From NCBI GenBank assembly GCA_933228895.1, contig OW121848.1:98351470-98415469 (forward strand): a DNA stretch of 64,000 bases, in the 5' to 3' direction. This DNA is from Platycnemis pennipes (Eukaryota > Arthropoda > Insecta > Odonata > Platycnemididae). Every line of letters begins with the position of its first letter. Position 1 is the first letter of the stretch. The notes under the pieces are model-generated. The model did not search any database. It was not told the DNA's origin and was given only the letters and a program-made list of their open reading frames with translations. The translations under genes and the position numbers were made by a program. This document shows, one piece after another, positions 48,862 to 60,830 of this stretch.

Positions 48862-51258
48862 CTAGTGCATCGCACAAATGAATGGCTAACTTACAAAGGG
48901 TCAGCTACTCGAACGGGCAGACACAACATGATTAATATCGGACCCCATTTACGGACATTAATATCGCATTTAGAAGGAAGCCTCCGCCAATTTCCCAGAG
49001 CAGAGCCCCATTTGGGGGAAGAGGCCTATTTGCGCAACTGCATACTATTCCTTAGTCGGATGCCCATGTAAAACGGGACGAGAGCATAACCTCAATTTTT
49101 TTGAAGGATAACGCCGCCCCTATTTATCTCCTAGGGAACGGCTGCTTTATTTCAGACCCTTGACTCCGCACGCTATGAGTCCTCCCACTCCCTCCCGCTG
49201 TCGTCGGCCGAGACGATCGGCCGCGCGGTCACATCGTTCCACCGTCGTCGCAGCGGAAAGCTATTATATGCGCGGAATATTCACTTCGTATTTTAAAGTC
49301 TAGTCTCTAGCACGCCTCGTTTACTTCCCTCTGCCCTCCCCACCTGAATAAAAGGAGACAAATTGATTCTATGGTTTCTCTGTTGTTAACTTTCTCAGAT
49401 CTTTTACATCTCTTCTCTTGAAACAATATGTCGCGAAATGATTTAAAAAAGAATTGAAATAACTGCTCATGCAAACATTTCCCCAAAATGTGATGCTCAA
49501 AATGATCCCCAAAATGTGATGATTTTATTGTACCGTTTTTGTAGCATATCCAATTTAGTTGGAAAGTTAAACTTATGTAATAAGAGGATCTGGGTAATTT
49601 TATGGACCCATAAGTTGAATGTATAGTCACAAAGTATGAGGATAATATTTTAGTAAGTATAGAAACCATATGGTTGCATCTAGCCCATAAATACTTTATT
49701 AGCACTACTCTGTGAGCTACTGCTGACAAATTTATCAGAAGTGTCAATAAATTTAGGTAGCGGGTTTACGAATAAACTCAGCAATGGAAAGTTAGATGAT
49801 TACCTCATATGTGCATGGTGAACGGCGACTCAGGAAGCCAAAATCTGTTTTAGTAAATGTGAATAATTAGAAACATGGTATAATCCACTTTATTAACTAC
49901 ATAACCTCCATTATTGGAATTAAAGTAAAAAAAAGTTTGTTAGCTGCTAATTATGAATTTAAAAAGAGATTACCATACTGGAAAAATGCGTAGTGAACTA
50001 CATGACAGCAAAAGTAGGACTGATGACCGCTGGCAGTGAGGATATTTTGGCATATCTGTGCCGCACAAAAGTCGAAGTGCATGCCATGATTGCTCCTAAA
50101 CAATGTTTTGTATGCAGGGAGAAGTTTCATGGAGGGGGAAAACTATTCGCCTCGATATATTTATAGACAAGGAAAAAATGCGTTGGCCTCCTTCGTGCAT
50201 CTCCAAGGAAAAGTCCCCCCAAACAATTTTCCCTTCATTTTCTGATAGATCGACTTCCTTTGTCGAACCAATTTTCTAGAGCGCGCACACATATGGTTAG
50301 GGTGGACGTGAGGAGGCAGAAGCCTCGGCCTCCGATCCGTCTCCCACATCAAAGCCCTAATTACATGAGAGTAGCTCGAAATGGCAAGTTGGCGTAGTTT
50401 GAAGAAAGCCTTCTCGGGTTCTACACGAGGTCAGGATGTCCATATCGGAGTAGTTTGCCGCTCGACGTCCTGTAGACGCGTTAAGGATTTCGTGGCCGAG
50501 AACGGCATAGTTGCACGCAAAAATTGACCAAAGGAAACGTATTCCCTGATCCATAAATGGAAAATCAGCAACGTTTGAGTTGAGCAGTTCCGGTTCACCA
50601 TGGAGAATGGAACGTGCATGCTCACGGTATGATCATTAGGACAAGGGAGAGTACTCACGTCTCAATCCTCGCTTGAATCGGCCCTCTCTATCAAAACGAG
50701 GTTATGTAAAGTCCCCGTCCGCTGGTGAGCTTATATCTGGCAGTTCTTCATCGACTCTTTTAATCCTGGGGTTTTGCCCTAAAAAGAAGGTATGAATTGA
50801 GAAATATTGATAATTTGATGTGAGAAAACAAACAAAAAAATTAATACGAACTTTCCGATTTTAAGCTGGATGATTACAAAATTGATTTTTAAGTAGAAAA
50901 CAAGCATACATTATTTTCTCACAAGAAGTGCAAATCACTGATTAGCTCTTTGATTGATAATAAATTTCCGTAAAATCAAATTGGTGTACTGGTATATATC
51001 ATTGGCATACTGAGGAGTTCCTTATGCAGCATGAATTGTTACACGGGGAAAAACTTTGACATAATTAATAGAAAACTCTGTTACATATTGCTAACTTGGT
51101 AAAACATAATACATTTTTGCACCACTATTTTAAAATCAGGTTTCATGACGTAACAGTATGAGACTTTTTAAAAGACTAGCTACAAAGTAATTACCAATAG
51201 AGTAGTATAGTAACTAATATTCAATGTACTTAATGTATGATAGGTGATGATGCATTCA
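48862..51258. other. Gene-free stretch
   Basis: 48862-49075 may be the body of the minus-strand family C element but has no recognised protein. CGGCCGA (49205-49211) and TCGGCCG (49217-49223) form a small hairpin, and CCCCAAAATGTGATG is repeated near 49482 and 49508. The 146-codon minus ORF at 49307-49747 is unrecognised. Confidence 0.4.
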
Positions 51259-51312
51259 CACCCTGCCACACACCCTCAACGTGGCTTGCAGAGTGCTCAG
51301 TAGTTGCAAGTA
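51259..51312 (+). mobile_element. LINE-like 3' end, family C
   Basis: CACCCTGCCACACACCCTCA, ACGTGGCTTGCAGAGTGCTC, AGTAGTTGCAAGTA matches the 45265 copy in order and spacing. It is a third plus-strand member of the family. Confidence 0.55.
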
Positions 51313-51729
51313 CACAAATGAGTTGGTTTACGGTGAAGTTTATAAACAAATAGCCAAATCCTTGAGAATGGCTAGCGCTACAAAGCTACTGGTGAGCAGG
51401 ATAGTTATTCAGAATATCTCAGACCTTTAACTCATTTCTATGGATAATAAATTCTATTTCGGGACAAAATTAAACCCGAAGACACGTCCTTTAGCATCAT
51501 ATTTCCAGAGAGCGGAAATTGTTCTGCGTAAACGCTTGCAAGCAAAAAGACAGGAGCAATCCTAATACATAGTTTGATCAACTCTTTCGAAATAATAAAC
51601 ACCGTCAACATTCCCATCCATGCCAAAAGAGAGGTAAGAATGTCGTCCATCGCTTCGAAAACGATAGTAATTGATTCAGAAGTCGTGCAAATTCCGGTGG
51701 CGATACAGGAAGACGAATGCGTCCTCTTT
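51313..51729. other. No gene recognised
   Basis: Ordinary AT-rich DNA; short minus ORF at 51438-51650 is unrecognised. Confidence 0.4.
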
Positions 51730-51990
51730 TCCTACACTTGCTTTTCGTGCGGCCATTCTCGGACGAAGCTCAGACGAGCATCTTTTCGGGGTGCGCGCTT
51801 GGTGCTGTCGCGGTGTCGCCCCCCGCAGAGAATTCGAGAGGGAGTCCGGCGGCGGGAAGGCTACCTGGAAAGCTCCATCAATTATTCACGGAGGGAAGGG
51901 ATGAAAGGACTGGTTTACTCACAGGGGACGACGTACTGCGGCTCTTCCATTCTCTTTCAAGGAGGCAGGGCTCCAATTCATCACGTGGGT
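51730..51990. other. GC-rich island
   Basis: GC and CpG are raised, with a G/A-rich plus strand around 51828-51905. Three overlapping plus-strand frames cross it (51574-52095, 51671-51904, 51717-52007); none can be assigned. Confidence 0.4.
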
Positions 51991-54900
51991 GGAACGACCC
52001 ACTATAGTGCAAGGCGATGGGGCATATTTCATTGCGTGGTGAGGCTTCTAATATTCCTTCATCCAGAGGAGGACTGTTCCATTATTTCACTATAATTGGT
52101 TCATTATTCGATCAGTTATGTCAATTGCTCAACGATTATTTCAGGTCATCAGGTTTCCATGGGTATTCTTACCGATTACTCCTGTTAAGGCAATTTTGAA
52201 AGAGACTCCGGTGTTATTTAGACTATATTTGCGTTGGATGGTCAGCATTCATAATTTTACAACTATCATCAAATCAAAGTAGCAGCTGCAGACGATGTCC
52301 TACCATCTATATGGGAACCCATTGATATTTTAGTGACTCACTTCAACGGAATTCCTCACATTATCTACCGCATTCACCAGTTACAGATGTCCTACCATCC
52401 TACTTCCAATTTAGCAGCAAATACCTCGTCTCAAAAGATTTCGTCATCAATTGGATAGCACAGGAGCCGGAGTCAGTAAGACAGTTCTGACAATGCTAAT
52501 ATAATTTTGACGGAAGGTGAAATTGATTTAATGCTAATTTCTGATTGGAGGAAATTCATAAAGGCCTTTCTTGGTTTTCATATGCTGCTGAATGAGGGAC
52601 ACATTCTGGGACTCTATTGGACGCTCTAGGAGAAGTCGCTTGCAAAAATGCATCAAATGTTGTGACTTTGATGCTAAAATTCTCTTATTTAAACTTTTAC
52701 TGTCACTATTTTTCTTTCCATGTGTGAGACGTAAATTGTATGCAGTAGTTGCATAAAATGTAGTTTCGGGTTAACTAAACGTCATACTACTGACAATGGC
52801 CATCTAAATGTAATATAAAAGATTATACATTTCGTTTTTAACCAAAACAAGGTATGCAACATGCTAAATTATTCCTTCAAACAGAAACAACCGAATTAAT
52901 GTGCATAATTTATTAATCCAGATGATATTTCAACAAATTAAATGAAATATTTCCGTTCGTTCATGCGTCAATGCACAGCGAAAAAAGCAACACAAGTTAT
53001 TTGCTACAGACCAGAGCTACTTAAGCGATGGTCGATGCCACTCCGCGTTATATTTCCCTTCGGTTCGTGGAACATGGATGCTATATTTACCGCGCCACCA
53101 CAACAAATGGCCTGAGGAGCATTGCTCCTCATGTTGTGGAATCTGGATCATCACCATCCAGGACTCAAATTTGTAATCGCATCGCGAATGAATATCTATC
53201 ATAGTTATTTTCGCTGTAATCATGAATAAAGTATCCAAGTCATAAATAAATAATAAATACCAAGTCATCTTATTTTTGAATGACTGCAAATATTTAAACT
53301 ACGCAAGAATATGAGTGAAGTTCTTTCATTCACATATTTGTAACAAATAATAATATTAGCGGAGGAAGTTCAATTATATGTACATCTTCTTCTACAACAC
53401 TTTCCAAGTTAAAATTACAGCCTTGGTAAAATTTACCCACAGTTCCTGTTTACTTCCTAAGTAACGTAGAATCTTAACAGAAATAAAGTTAAAGAAAACA
53501 GATTTTCGAGATTTTAACGAGGGTTTATGATACTCTTATTAAAGATTTTTTCTGGGGTTGAGGTCATTTCTAAGTGAATCATCTCATAGACGTTACATAA
53601 TGCCTCATCGTGACACAATATAAGCGTGGAAATTGGCGATAATGGACAAAAAAATGCAAGCGTAGTCGGCCGACGGAGGAGACATGAAGATGGATGACTC
53701 TGATTGGTGACTCGGGAGAGGGCTGTCGGGCGAATGAGCGCGGGGGCGAGCTCGTGGGTCGAGGGCGAAGCAGATATATGTAAGGGGTGGGAGGTGGTCC
53801 ATTCTAACGAAAGGATATGAGTGATAGGCGGATGTGGACGGCTTGCAGCAGAAAACAACGCCCCTGGTTTTCCTAGGGAGGACGAAGTGGAGGAAAAGTG
53901 CATCATGGGTAGGTTTCCTTGGTGACGCCAGATCAATGACAATAGTAATAACTGGTAAAGTTAAGTACTTGGGACTACTTACTTAAGTACGTAAATAAGT
54001 TAAGAACTTGGGATATCCAGTCCCCTAGGTTCAAATGAACAGTATACATGAAAAATATAAATATAACTTATACAAAAATATACCGATAAAAACTATTACT
54101 AAAGAAATTTACGATGAAAAATAAATTTGAAATTTTTTGACCTTGAGGGGAACAATTAGAAGTATCTTATTCATTAAGACCTCAAAGAATACAGAGTATT
54201 GGATTAATGAAACATGGAATATAGGTAACTCTCGTATCAATTTTTAGAGCTTAAATTTGATCCACATTGGGTTTTCATTTTCATGTTACAATAGAAACGG
54301 TATTAGAATACGATATTTCAAGTTTTTGCATAAAACTTAGACCAAAAAATGGCAAAACAAGAAAAATTGATAAATATCGTATAAGTTTTTTCCAAGTGAG
54401 TCCTTGTATTAATAAAAACCTTTGCATTTGAGTTTTTTCTCTGAAATTTCAATAAAATTGTATGTTTCCCATTGAATTTCTAGTACGTGCCCAATACGAA
54501 CGCTTGCAATGGGGTATGAGTAAATTATGATCTACATTTACATGCAGGTATATGTTACAATGCGAACCGCCGTAAGTGCGAAGGTGTGATAGGTCTCCTG
54601 CCGTGAAAATGCATTTTGATGAAAATGATACCACCTGTGCTATGGAGAAACGTGTAACGCCTAATGATTGGTTTGTGAAAAAAACAGACGAGGTTGCGGA
54701 TACGTGTGTTGCCTTAGCCTATAAAGGCATTTTTACGATCGGAATATAGTCCTGACTACTAACGCGTTGAAAAGCATTCCCGGTTAAGGTTGCTAGTTAA
54801 GACGCTGGGGTACCTCACACAAGACATTTGTGGAACGTTTCCGAATTTCATGTCTCTTCATCACGGAAGTCATACCGATGGAATAACCATTCGGATGTAT

Positions 54901-55083
54901 GGTTATGAACCAGACGTAATTTTTTTGAAAGTGAAGAGATTCCAAAATATATGGTAAATAATAACAAGACGTTTCAATCATAATCTGGAGAGTCTCCATA
55001 TTGCCAATTAAGCGAGGGGAGGGGAAGTATTTCAATGTATCAATGCTGGGAAGTATATATCATAATTTAACTCGGTCACGTTC
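51991..55083. other. Gene-free stretch
   Basis: GATGTCCTACCATC occurs twice (about 52294 and 52386). GTTAAGTACTTGGGA (53960-53974) recurs as GTTAAGAACTTGGGA (53999-54013). 53690-53910 is a G/A-rich, GC-rich block whose minus-strand ORF (53514-53942) is Ser/Pro-rich and not recognised. The rest is AT-rich. Confidence 0.4.
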
Positions 55084-55385
55084 CCTTATTATCTAACGCG
55101 AAGCTTGAAGACTGCAGGTTCGGAATCCTGAGGGCTCCAGTTTGAATCCCGGAATATATTGCAGAGCTAATTTTAGAGTCAATAACCGGTCCCTACTTGA
55201 GTGCGGTGTGGAAAGCACATAAATTTCAGTACTTTGTCCGTCAAATGGGACGATAATCCCTTGCCATGATACCTTTGACACCTTTTGTTAAAGAGTAGGA
55301 TAATGCCAATTCAGGGTTTTTATCCAGTCTTCCTTCGCTCTATGTAAAACGTCTGCCTTTAAACGGCCCAAATGACCTTCAACGC
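55084..55385 (+). mobile_element. Diverged type A SINE
   Basis: A tRNA-like head (TCTAACGCGAAGCTTGAAGA, then box B-like GTTTGAATCCCGG near 55142) is followed by the family body: CAGTACTTTGTCCGTCAAAT, GGGACGATAATCCC, GTTAAAGAGTAGGATAATGC. The tail AACGGCCCAAATGACCTTCA matches ATGGCGCAAATGACCTCAGC of the 57583 copy. Nearly full length but old. Confidence 0.7.
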
Positions 55386-56639
55386 ATATCTACTATTTGT
55401 AATGTATGTACCCTTCCACGCAACCATGTATATTCCACAATAGATTTTTCTTGAAAAGCTTGGGGAATACGAATGCTCAAATGGCAATAAGTTGCTATAC
55501 AACTGATGTCATGACCTCAATTCTCACCGCTATTCAAAATGGAGAATCTCTTGTCTAAGAAAACAAGTATTAAAAATGTATAAATAAATAGTAGAATAAA
55601 AAGTACGTTTTAAATGGTCGACGTAAACACTCATTGAGTATTAAATTAATATTACTCGTGTTGGTTATAATCTTAGAAATATCTGGTCACTGATAGGATA
55701 AAACTTGCATTTTGTGCTAATTCTTTCAAAAATAATACTTCATTCCGTAGGTACTTCTATTATTCGCATATAATTGAATTTTTATCGCATTATAGGCGTC
55801 GATTAATTTTTTTATAGCTTTCTCATGCAGTCATGATTCTTTTATGATGCTGTGTGAACATAACTTGCCAACACATGATGTACAAGAACGTAATATAGCC
55901 TTACACAGCATGACTTATGTGCTATTGAGACTTCAAACAACGTAAAACCACGGAACCTTCCAAGAAATGTAACACACGAAATGCGTAATGGAATACTTGC
56001 AACTGACTTTTCTAGCGGATATCACCGAAAGAATCTTACAGGGTAATTAGTGCAAATAACATTAAATGGAATCAAATGACGAAACAGCCAGATACCCCGA
56101 CTCAGGACAATTAAGATAACTTCCATCCCGAGCAGAAGCGTAGCAGAGACTTTTCCAGTTTGTTGAGTGTGTTTCCTCGACGGTTGCTGACATATCAAAA
56201 TCTTTCAGATAAATAGTGTCAATATATCAGACTCAATGAATTGGTCGCCCCCAATCTCCTCGTTTGCGTAAAAATCAATTAAAAGGATGGGTTTTATAAC
56301 TCATTTCAATGGGTTTATTCTCCCTCATTTCCCTGGTTTGACCTCAACACCATGAAATTCGAGAGGGATATAAATGTCCTCGCACTAAGCGGGAACCTGG
56401 CGATGAATTTCCGACAAAATAAATAATGACTGATCAACCGTTATTTATTAGCTTAAAAATTATTCTTCTTTGGATTTAAATACATCAATGCATCGATTAC
56501 CTACCACTTTCGTGAGTTAGAAGAAACGCAAGAGGGAACGTAACCCACCTACGTCACAGATCCCTGGCATAGACCCTATTCTTTCTAAAGCGGTCACACG
56601 TCGAAGCGAAAAAAAATCATCCCATGACCTTGCGGGAAC
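55386..56639. other. AT-rich stretch with no gene
   Basis: No recognised features. Confidence 0.4.
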
Positions 56640-57240
56640 ATCCAGCGGTGACATTCGCGAAATTAGTTTGGCAGCCGCGAGGAGGTGTCTGGGGGGAACG
56701 ATGGGGATGATGTTCTGAATGTCAGAGGCGTGACAAATCCCAATTCATTCCCAGACGAGGGAGGAAGAGGAATTTTTTTTAAGGAGGGGCATAAAAGAAA
56801 GTGGGAAGGGCAATTGTTCGAATGGAGGAACGGTGCACCGAACGCGGGCATCTGAGTGTCTCCGCTTGGCACATATGTGTTCCCTGGGTGACCCTTACGA
56901 CACACGCGTTCAATCGCACTTATGTGCGCATTACATGCCTGACACGAGCTCCGCGCGATGCTGATGGGGGTGAACGCCGAGGCGAGACCGAGATTGAGCA
57001 CGATTTAACTTCTTGATCCTCCCCAAGTTGGACCAGCCGCAGGCGAGGAGTGCGGGGGGTCGCTTCTTCCGCCCCCTCCCCCGAACTCCCCCGCACTGGT
57101 GCGAGAGGCTGCACTAAAAAATACATTTAATTCTTCCACCCCCGGGCGACGGAGGAGGAGAGGCGGGAAACTACGCAGCCAACTGAGTGCAACGCTGCTC
57201 TCCTATCTTTCTGGCAAAATATCGACCACCACTGGCGAGA
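56640..57240. other. GC-rich island
   Basis: Two parts: a G/A-rich plus strand at 56670-56820, then a CpG-rich part to 57240 with a C-rich stretch (GCCCCCTCCCCCGAACTCCC at 57071-57090). Overlapping ORFs on both strands are unassigned. Confidence 0.4.
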
Positions 57241-57568
57241 AGCGGAAAAACATTCAAATTCACCGACTTCCGCCAATCTGAAAGTGTCATTTAATGCCCC
57301 AATCCTTAAATAAGCATGAAGGGTGTTGTATAAATTGGTCTTATTGTCATTCAATGTGTGATTGGCTCCAAGGTTTCTTAGAAAATAAAGGGTTTAGTTC
57401 ACCTCGTAAGGATCTAAATGGCGGATAGAATTCGCGTGTGAGGGTAGAGGGAGCAGTAGCTCAACTTTAGCCACCTGCGGATCACCATGAAGTGTCGCAA
57501 TACGGAGAATACTGCTCTTCCAGTACCTTACATTGTGGCATCCACGGGAGGTTTTTTCGGCTTCGAGC
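57241..57568. other. No gene recognised
   Basis: AT-rich flank leading into the target duplication of the next element. Confidence 0.4.
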
Positions 57569-57930
57569 CGATTATGTCTGGGGGATCGGGTTGGTGTGGT
57601 GGCTAGAGTACTGGCCTCCCATCCCGAGGGCCCGGGTTCAATTCCCGGCGGATTTGTGGCGGATTTTTCAGTGGAAAAATCCGGAGTGCCTAGTGGAGGG
57701 CATTTCAAGTTCAGTACTCCGTCCGTCGGATGGCACGTTAAGCCATGGTCCCCTTGGCGCCTTTCGTTAAGAGTAGGCTAATGCCGACGCCGGGTTTGTC
57801 TCCACCCTTACTCCGTTCCCTGAAATATCCTAACATTACCCATTTACCCATCTATCCTAAATGGCGCAAATGACCTCAGCTATCGGTCGCCTCCCCTGAA
57901 TAACCAACCAACCAAACGATTATTTCTGGG
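57569..57930 (+). mobile_element. Near-intact type A tRNA-derived SINE with target duplication
   Basis: The best copy in the window. The head has box A-like GTGGTGGCTAGAGTACTGG and a good box B GGGTTCAATTCCC (about 57634-57646). The body contains CAGTACTCCGTCCGTCGGAT, CCCCTTGGCGCCTTTCGTTA and GACGCCGGGTTTGTCTCC. The 3' end is AAATGACCTCAGCTATCGG, then a tail of AACC units (57901-57914). Body 57583-57916 (334 bp) is flanked by CGATTATGTCTGGG (57569-57582) and CGATTATTTCTGGG (57917-57930), 13 of 14 identical, the target-site duplication. It has no coding function and depends on a partner LINE. Confidence 0.9.
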
Positions 57931-60239
57931 CATTAACCAAATACTCCATCCTAAGGGCTACCTACTATACAAACATCTCATGACTCCACTCAACCTAGTA
58001 GACGAGCATCTTATCACACATTCTTTAATTGTGAGGAATTTAAATGGTCCGGGATACATATTTTCTCTACGAAAATTTTCAGCTTCGCAGTTAGTACGAT
58101 AAGTATTACGGATCTCAAGTTAACGTATATTTTCATTCATATCATAGGGTGAAGCTATAGGTGCACCCACATCTTTCATTCCATTAGAATGTGTAATATT
58201 TCCATCTCTGATGTTGATATCTAGGGTATTAAAACCTTAAGGGATACATTGGGACTAACGCTCTTGCCGGATACCTGATCGGGGGACTATTCTGTGAGGA
58301 GGGAGGAACTTCTAGTAATGGTAGAATTGAGCTGAATGCTTTGGCCACATCTATGAATTTCACCACGCCCATAATTTTTGACGGAAAGAGGACTAATACC
58401 CTAGTTTCTCTTCCATTTTTTTTGATATCAGGGTATATACAAGAAAATATTCAGGGGTGACATGAAAAATATTTTATTTCTCCAAATAAATTGTTCAATT
58501 AAAGTAAAAAAATCCTAATTTGCCTCTTAGATCAAATTTCGTACTCGCTTAAAAAGAGGATGAGCAATTGCAGAAGCTAATTCGCACCGGAGTGTTATTT
58601 GGTAGTGTTTCATCAATTGCCATTCTTGCCATTCTGTTGAGCAGTAGGACAGCTACTATCTGTAATCACCGTCTTCAACTCCGGGCAATATTTACCTCTC
58701 CCCTCACACCGCATTTGTCCGTTTTATTCTCTACTAATTTTCTTCGATTGATTCATCTGGAAGTCTTATTTTTTCCCTCCTTCTCACCCATTAATCATTC
58801 CTCCTATTACCTCCTGCAAACCTTCAATTGAACTCCATATTCTCTAGTCATGAGACTATAGAATTTTCCACAACACTATCACTTTCTCTCTAATCCCTTC
58901 CCTCGCCTTCCACTTCTCCCAGCTCACTTCTTCCATTCCACTCTAAACTTCGATGTTAAGTGCTTCCAGTGAATTCTTATCATCTTTCCTCAAATACCAA
59001 TTTGTGATCCCGTCAAACCTAGAGCCCATGTTAATGCTTTATGTAAGGCAACCAGTCATCCCGCATTCCGAAAGGTCGTACCACATGGTGATGAGTCCCA
59101 GGAAGTGTCCTATTTTGCAATATTCGTTCAGTTTTCCCTGCGTTCTAACAAAAAGTTACGCTTGAAAGTACTTTTGCAAAGAGCTAGCTCAAAATTACAA
59201 TAGTGCGCTAGCAAACATTACAATGCATGCCATGAATTTAATAATTTGTCACCGGACGATTAATTGCAAATACTATCGCTCATAATTTTACGGGGTTCAG
59301 TGACACCTTCAGTCGGTCGTAATCTAAAACTTTTAGCATCGAGGTCAAACAAAAATATCGTTTGTTGAACTTAATTTTGTTGTGAAGACTTTTCAGGTAT
59401 TACTAAAGCTCTTTTTCTTCATTGGCCAAAAATCGATATTGGCTCAAAACTATGACGTTCTTGTTGTTAATTCAAACTTTTACTGAATATTATTGACCAC
59501 ACCACAGGCATAGGATTTTAATACACACATTTTTCTAATTTGATAATTTCTAACTGTACGTGCCAATAGTAAAATTTTAATCTCTTATGAATGCAAATAA
59601 TCACAGTGCCACCATTGGTAATATGAAAATGATCATTATTCTGGGCGCTGAAACTCATTTACGTATTTTTAGGGTGTCCCGCAAGTCCCACATTCTATAC
59701 TCAAATATTTAAAAAAACAGACATTGGACACTTTAATATATTTTAATCTGGCTACTTTAGCTTTAAGTTATCTTCCTTTTACGTCCTTTACTATCAATAA
59801 TTAGTTAAGTGAAATACAGAAATCCTGTCTAAGCATCATTTCTGTTGCACGCAAGAAAAGTTGCACAGATGAATGCCATTTCGGAAAAAATAACTCCTCT
59901 ACATCACCTTGTGGTGTGAGGTGACCGCAAAACGAGAGCTTCAGCGAGATCAGCTGCGTCGTTGAAGAAATCTCCGATAAACTTGTGATGGGGTACATTG
60001 GCTTTATTAAATCGTTGCCACCCTTATCGCTGCGTAATTAAAGGAAAGGAAACTACATAGACTTGGCCGCATTAAAATAATCGTGACGCCTTATTAGAAC
60101 ACAAACGTTGATAATAACGGCAGCCAAATGCTAGTCAATTTTATTCACTAATTGTTTTCGAAGCGAGCGATTCTCCACAATCAGATAAGGCTCAAGAACG
60201 GACAGAACAGCTTGAGTATCGAACTTCGGTCCCAAAACA
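57931..60239. other. AT-rich stretch with no gene
   Basis: Short ORFs only (58568-58831, 58953-59165 plus). Near 59684 GGGTGTCCCGCAAGTCCCA resembles short ends seen in some arthropod repeats, but I could not assign it. Confidence 0.4.
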
Positions 60240-60830
60240 ATGGATTAAAGTCCGCTCGTAAATTAGAATGGCCGCGCGTGGGGACTCCGACGCACATTGC
60301 GGGCGACGGGAAATCATCTTGACGACTCGGTAAGTGGGAAGAGCTATGGGGTTACGCAAGCAGCAACCATCGGCCGGTTTAGTCCATAACGAATCCCATT
60401 GCTTTGTTAAAAGGCCCTCGATTTATTGCTCGGAAAAGTTGTAAACATTCCCCCTTTGACGAGAGTTAATCTCTCTCTGAGGGCAAGAAAACGCCGCGAG
60501 CGCGGTCGGCCATTGGGAATAAATTATTTAAACAAGGTGCGCCTATCTGATAACGATTTGGTGTGTACCGACTCGCGAGACCACAACGGCGAACGCCTCG
60601 TAGGCGCGACCCAATGGTGGTCGCCACCCCACCCCCACCCACTCCAAGGAGAAAAAGCGACCTTTGACTCCATTGCCAGTCACCCGGAATATTTATGCAC
60701 ACCGTGATGAACGTCCTCGCATTTGTCAATTTTCTTATTACCCACGCTCGTACGCACCGGGGTCCCTCCGAGGCTTTAGTGGGTGAGCACCTAATGGAGC
60801 GTTGTCTCCGCTTATCGGCTCTCATGTCGA
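60240..60830. other. GC- and CpG-rich island
   Basis: CpG-rich, with a C-rich patch (CACCCCACCCCCACCCACTC near 60624). Frames on both strands (60426-60707 plus, 60466-60915 minus) overlap and are unassigned. It could be a regulatory island. Confidence 0.4.

Noticed and set aside
48769..49071. 100-codon plus-strand ORF
   Set aside because: Overlaps the inverted family C repeat end (48820-48861) and has no recognisable domain.
49307..49747. 146-codon minus-strand ORF
   Set aside because: Amino-acid composition follows AT-rich DNA and no domain is visible.
51574..52095. 173-codon plus-strand ORF
   Set aside because: Spans a GC island with two further frames open in the same region; no motif recognised.
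57583..57660. Functional tRNA gene
   Set aside because: Box A and box B are present but no full acceptor, D and anticodon stems form, and the sequence continues into a repeated SINE body.
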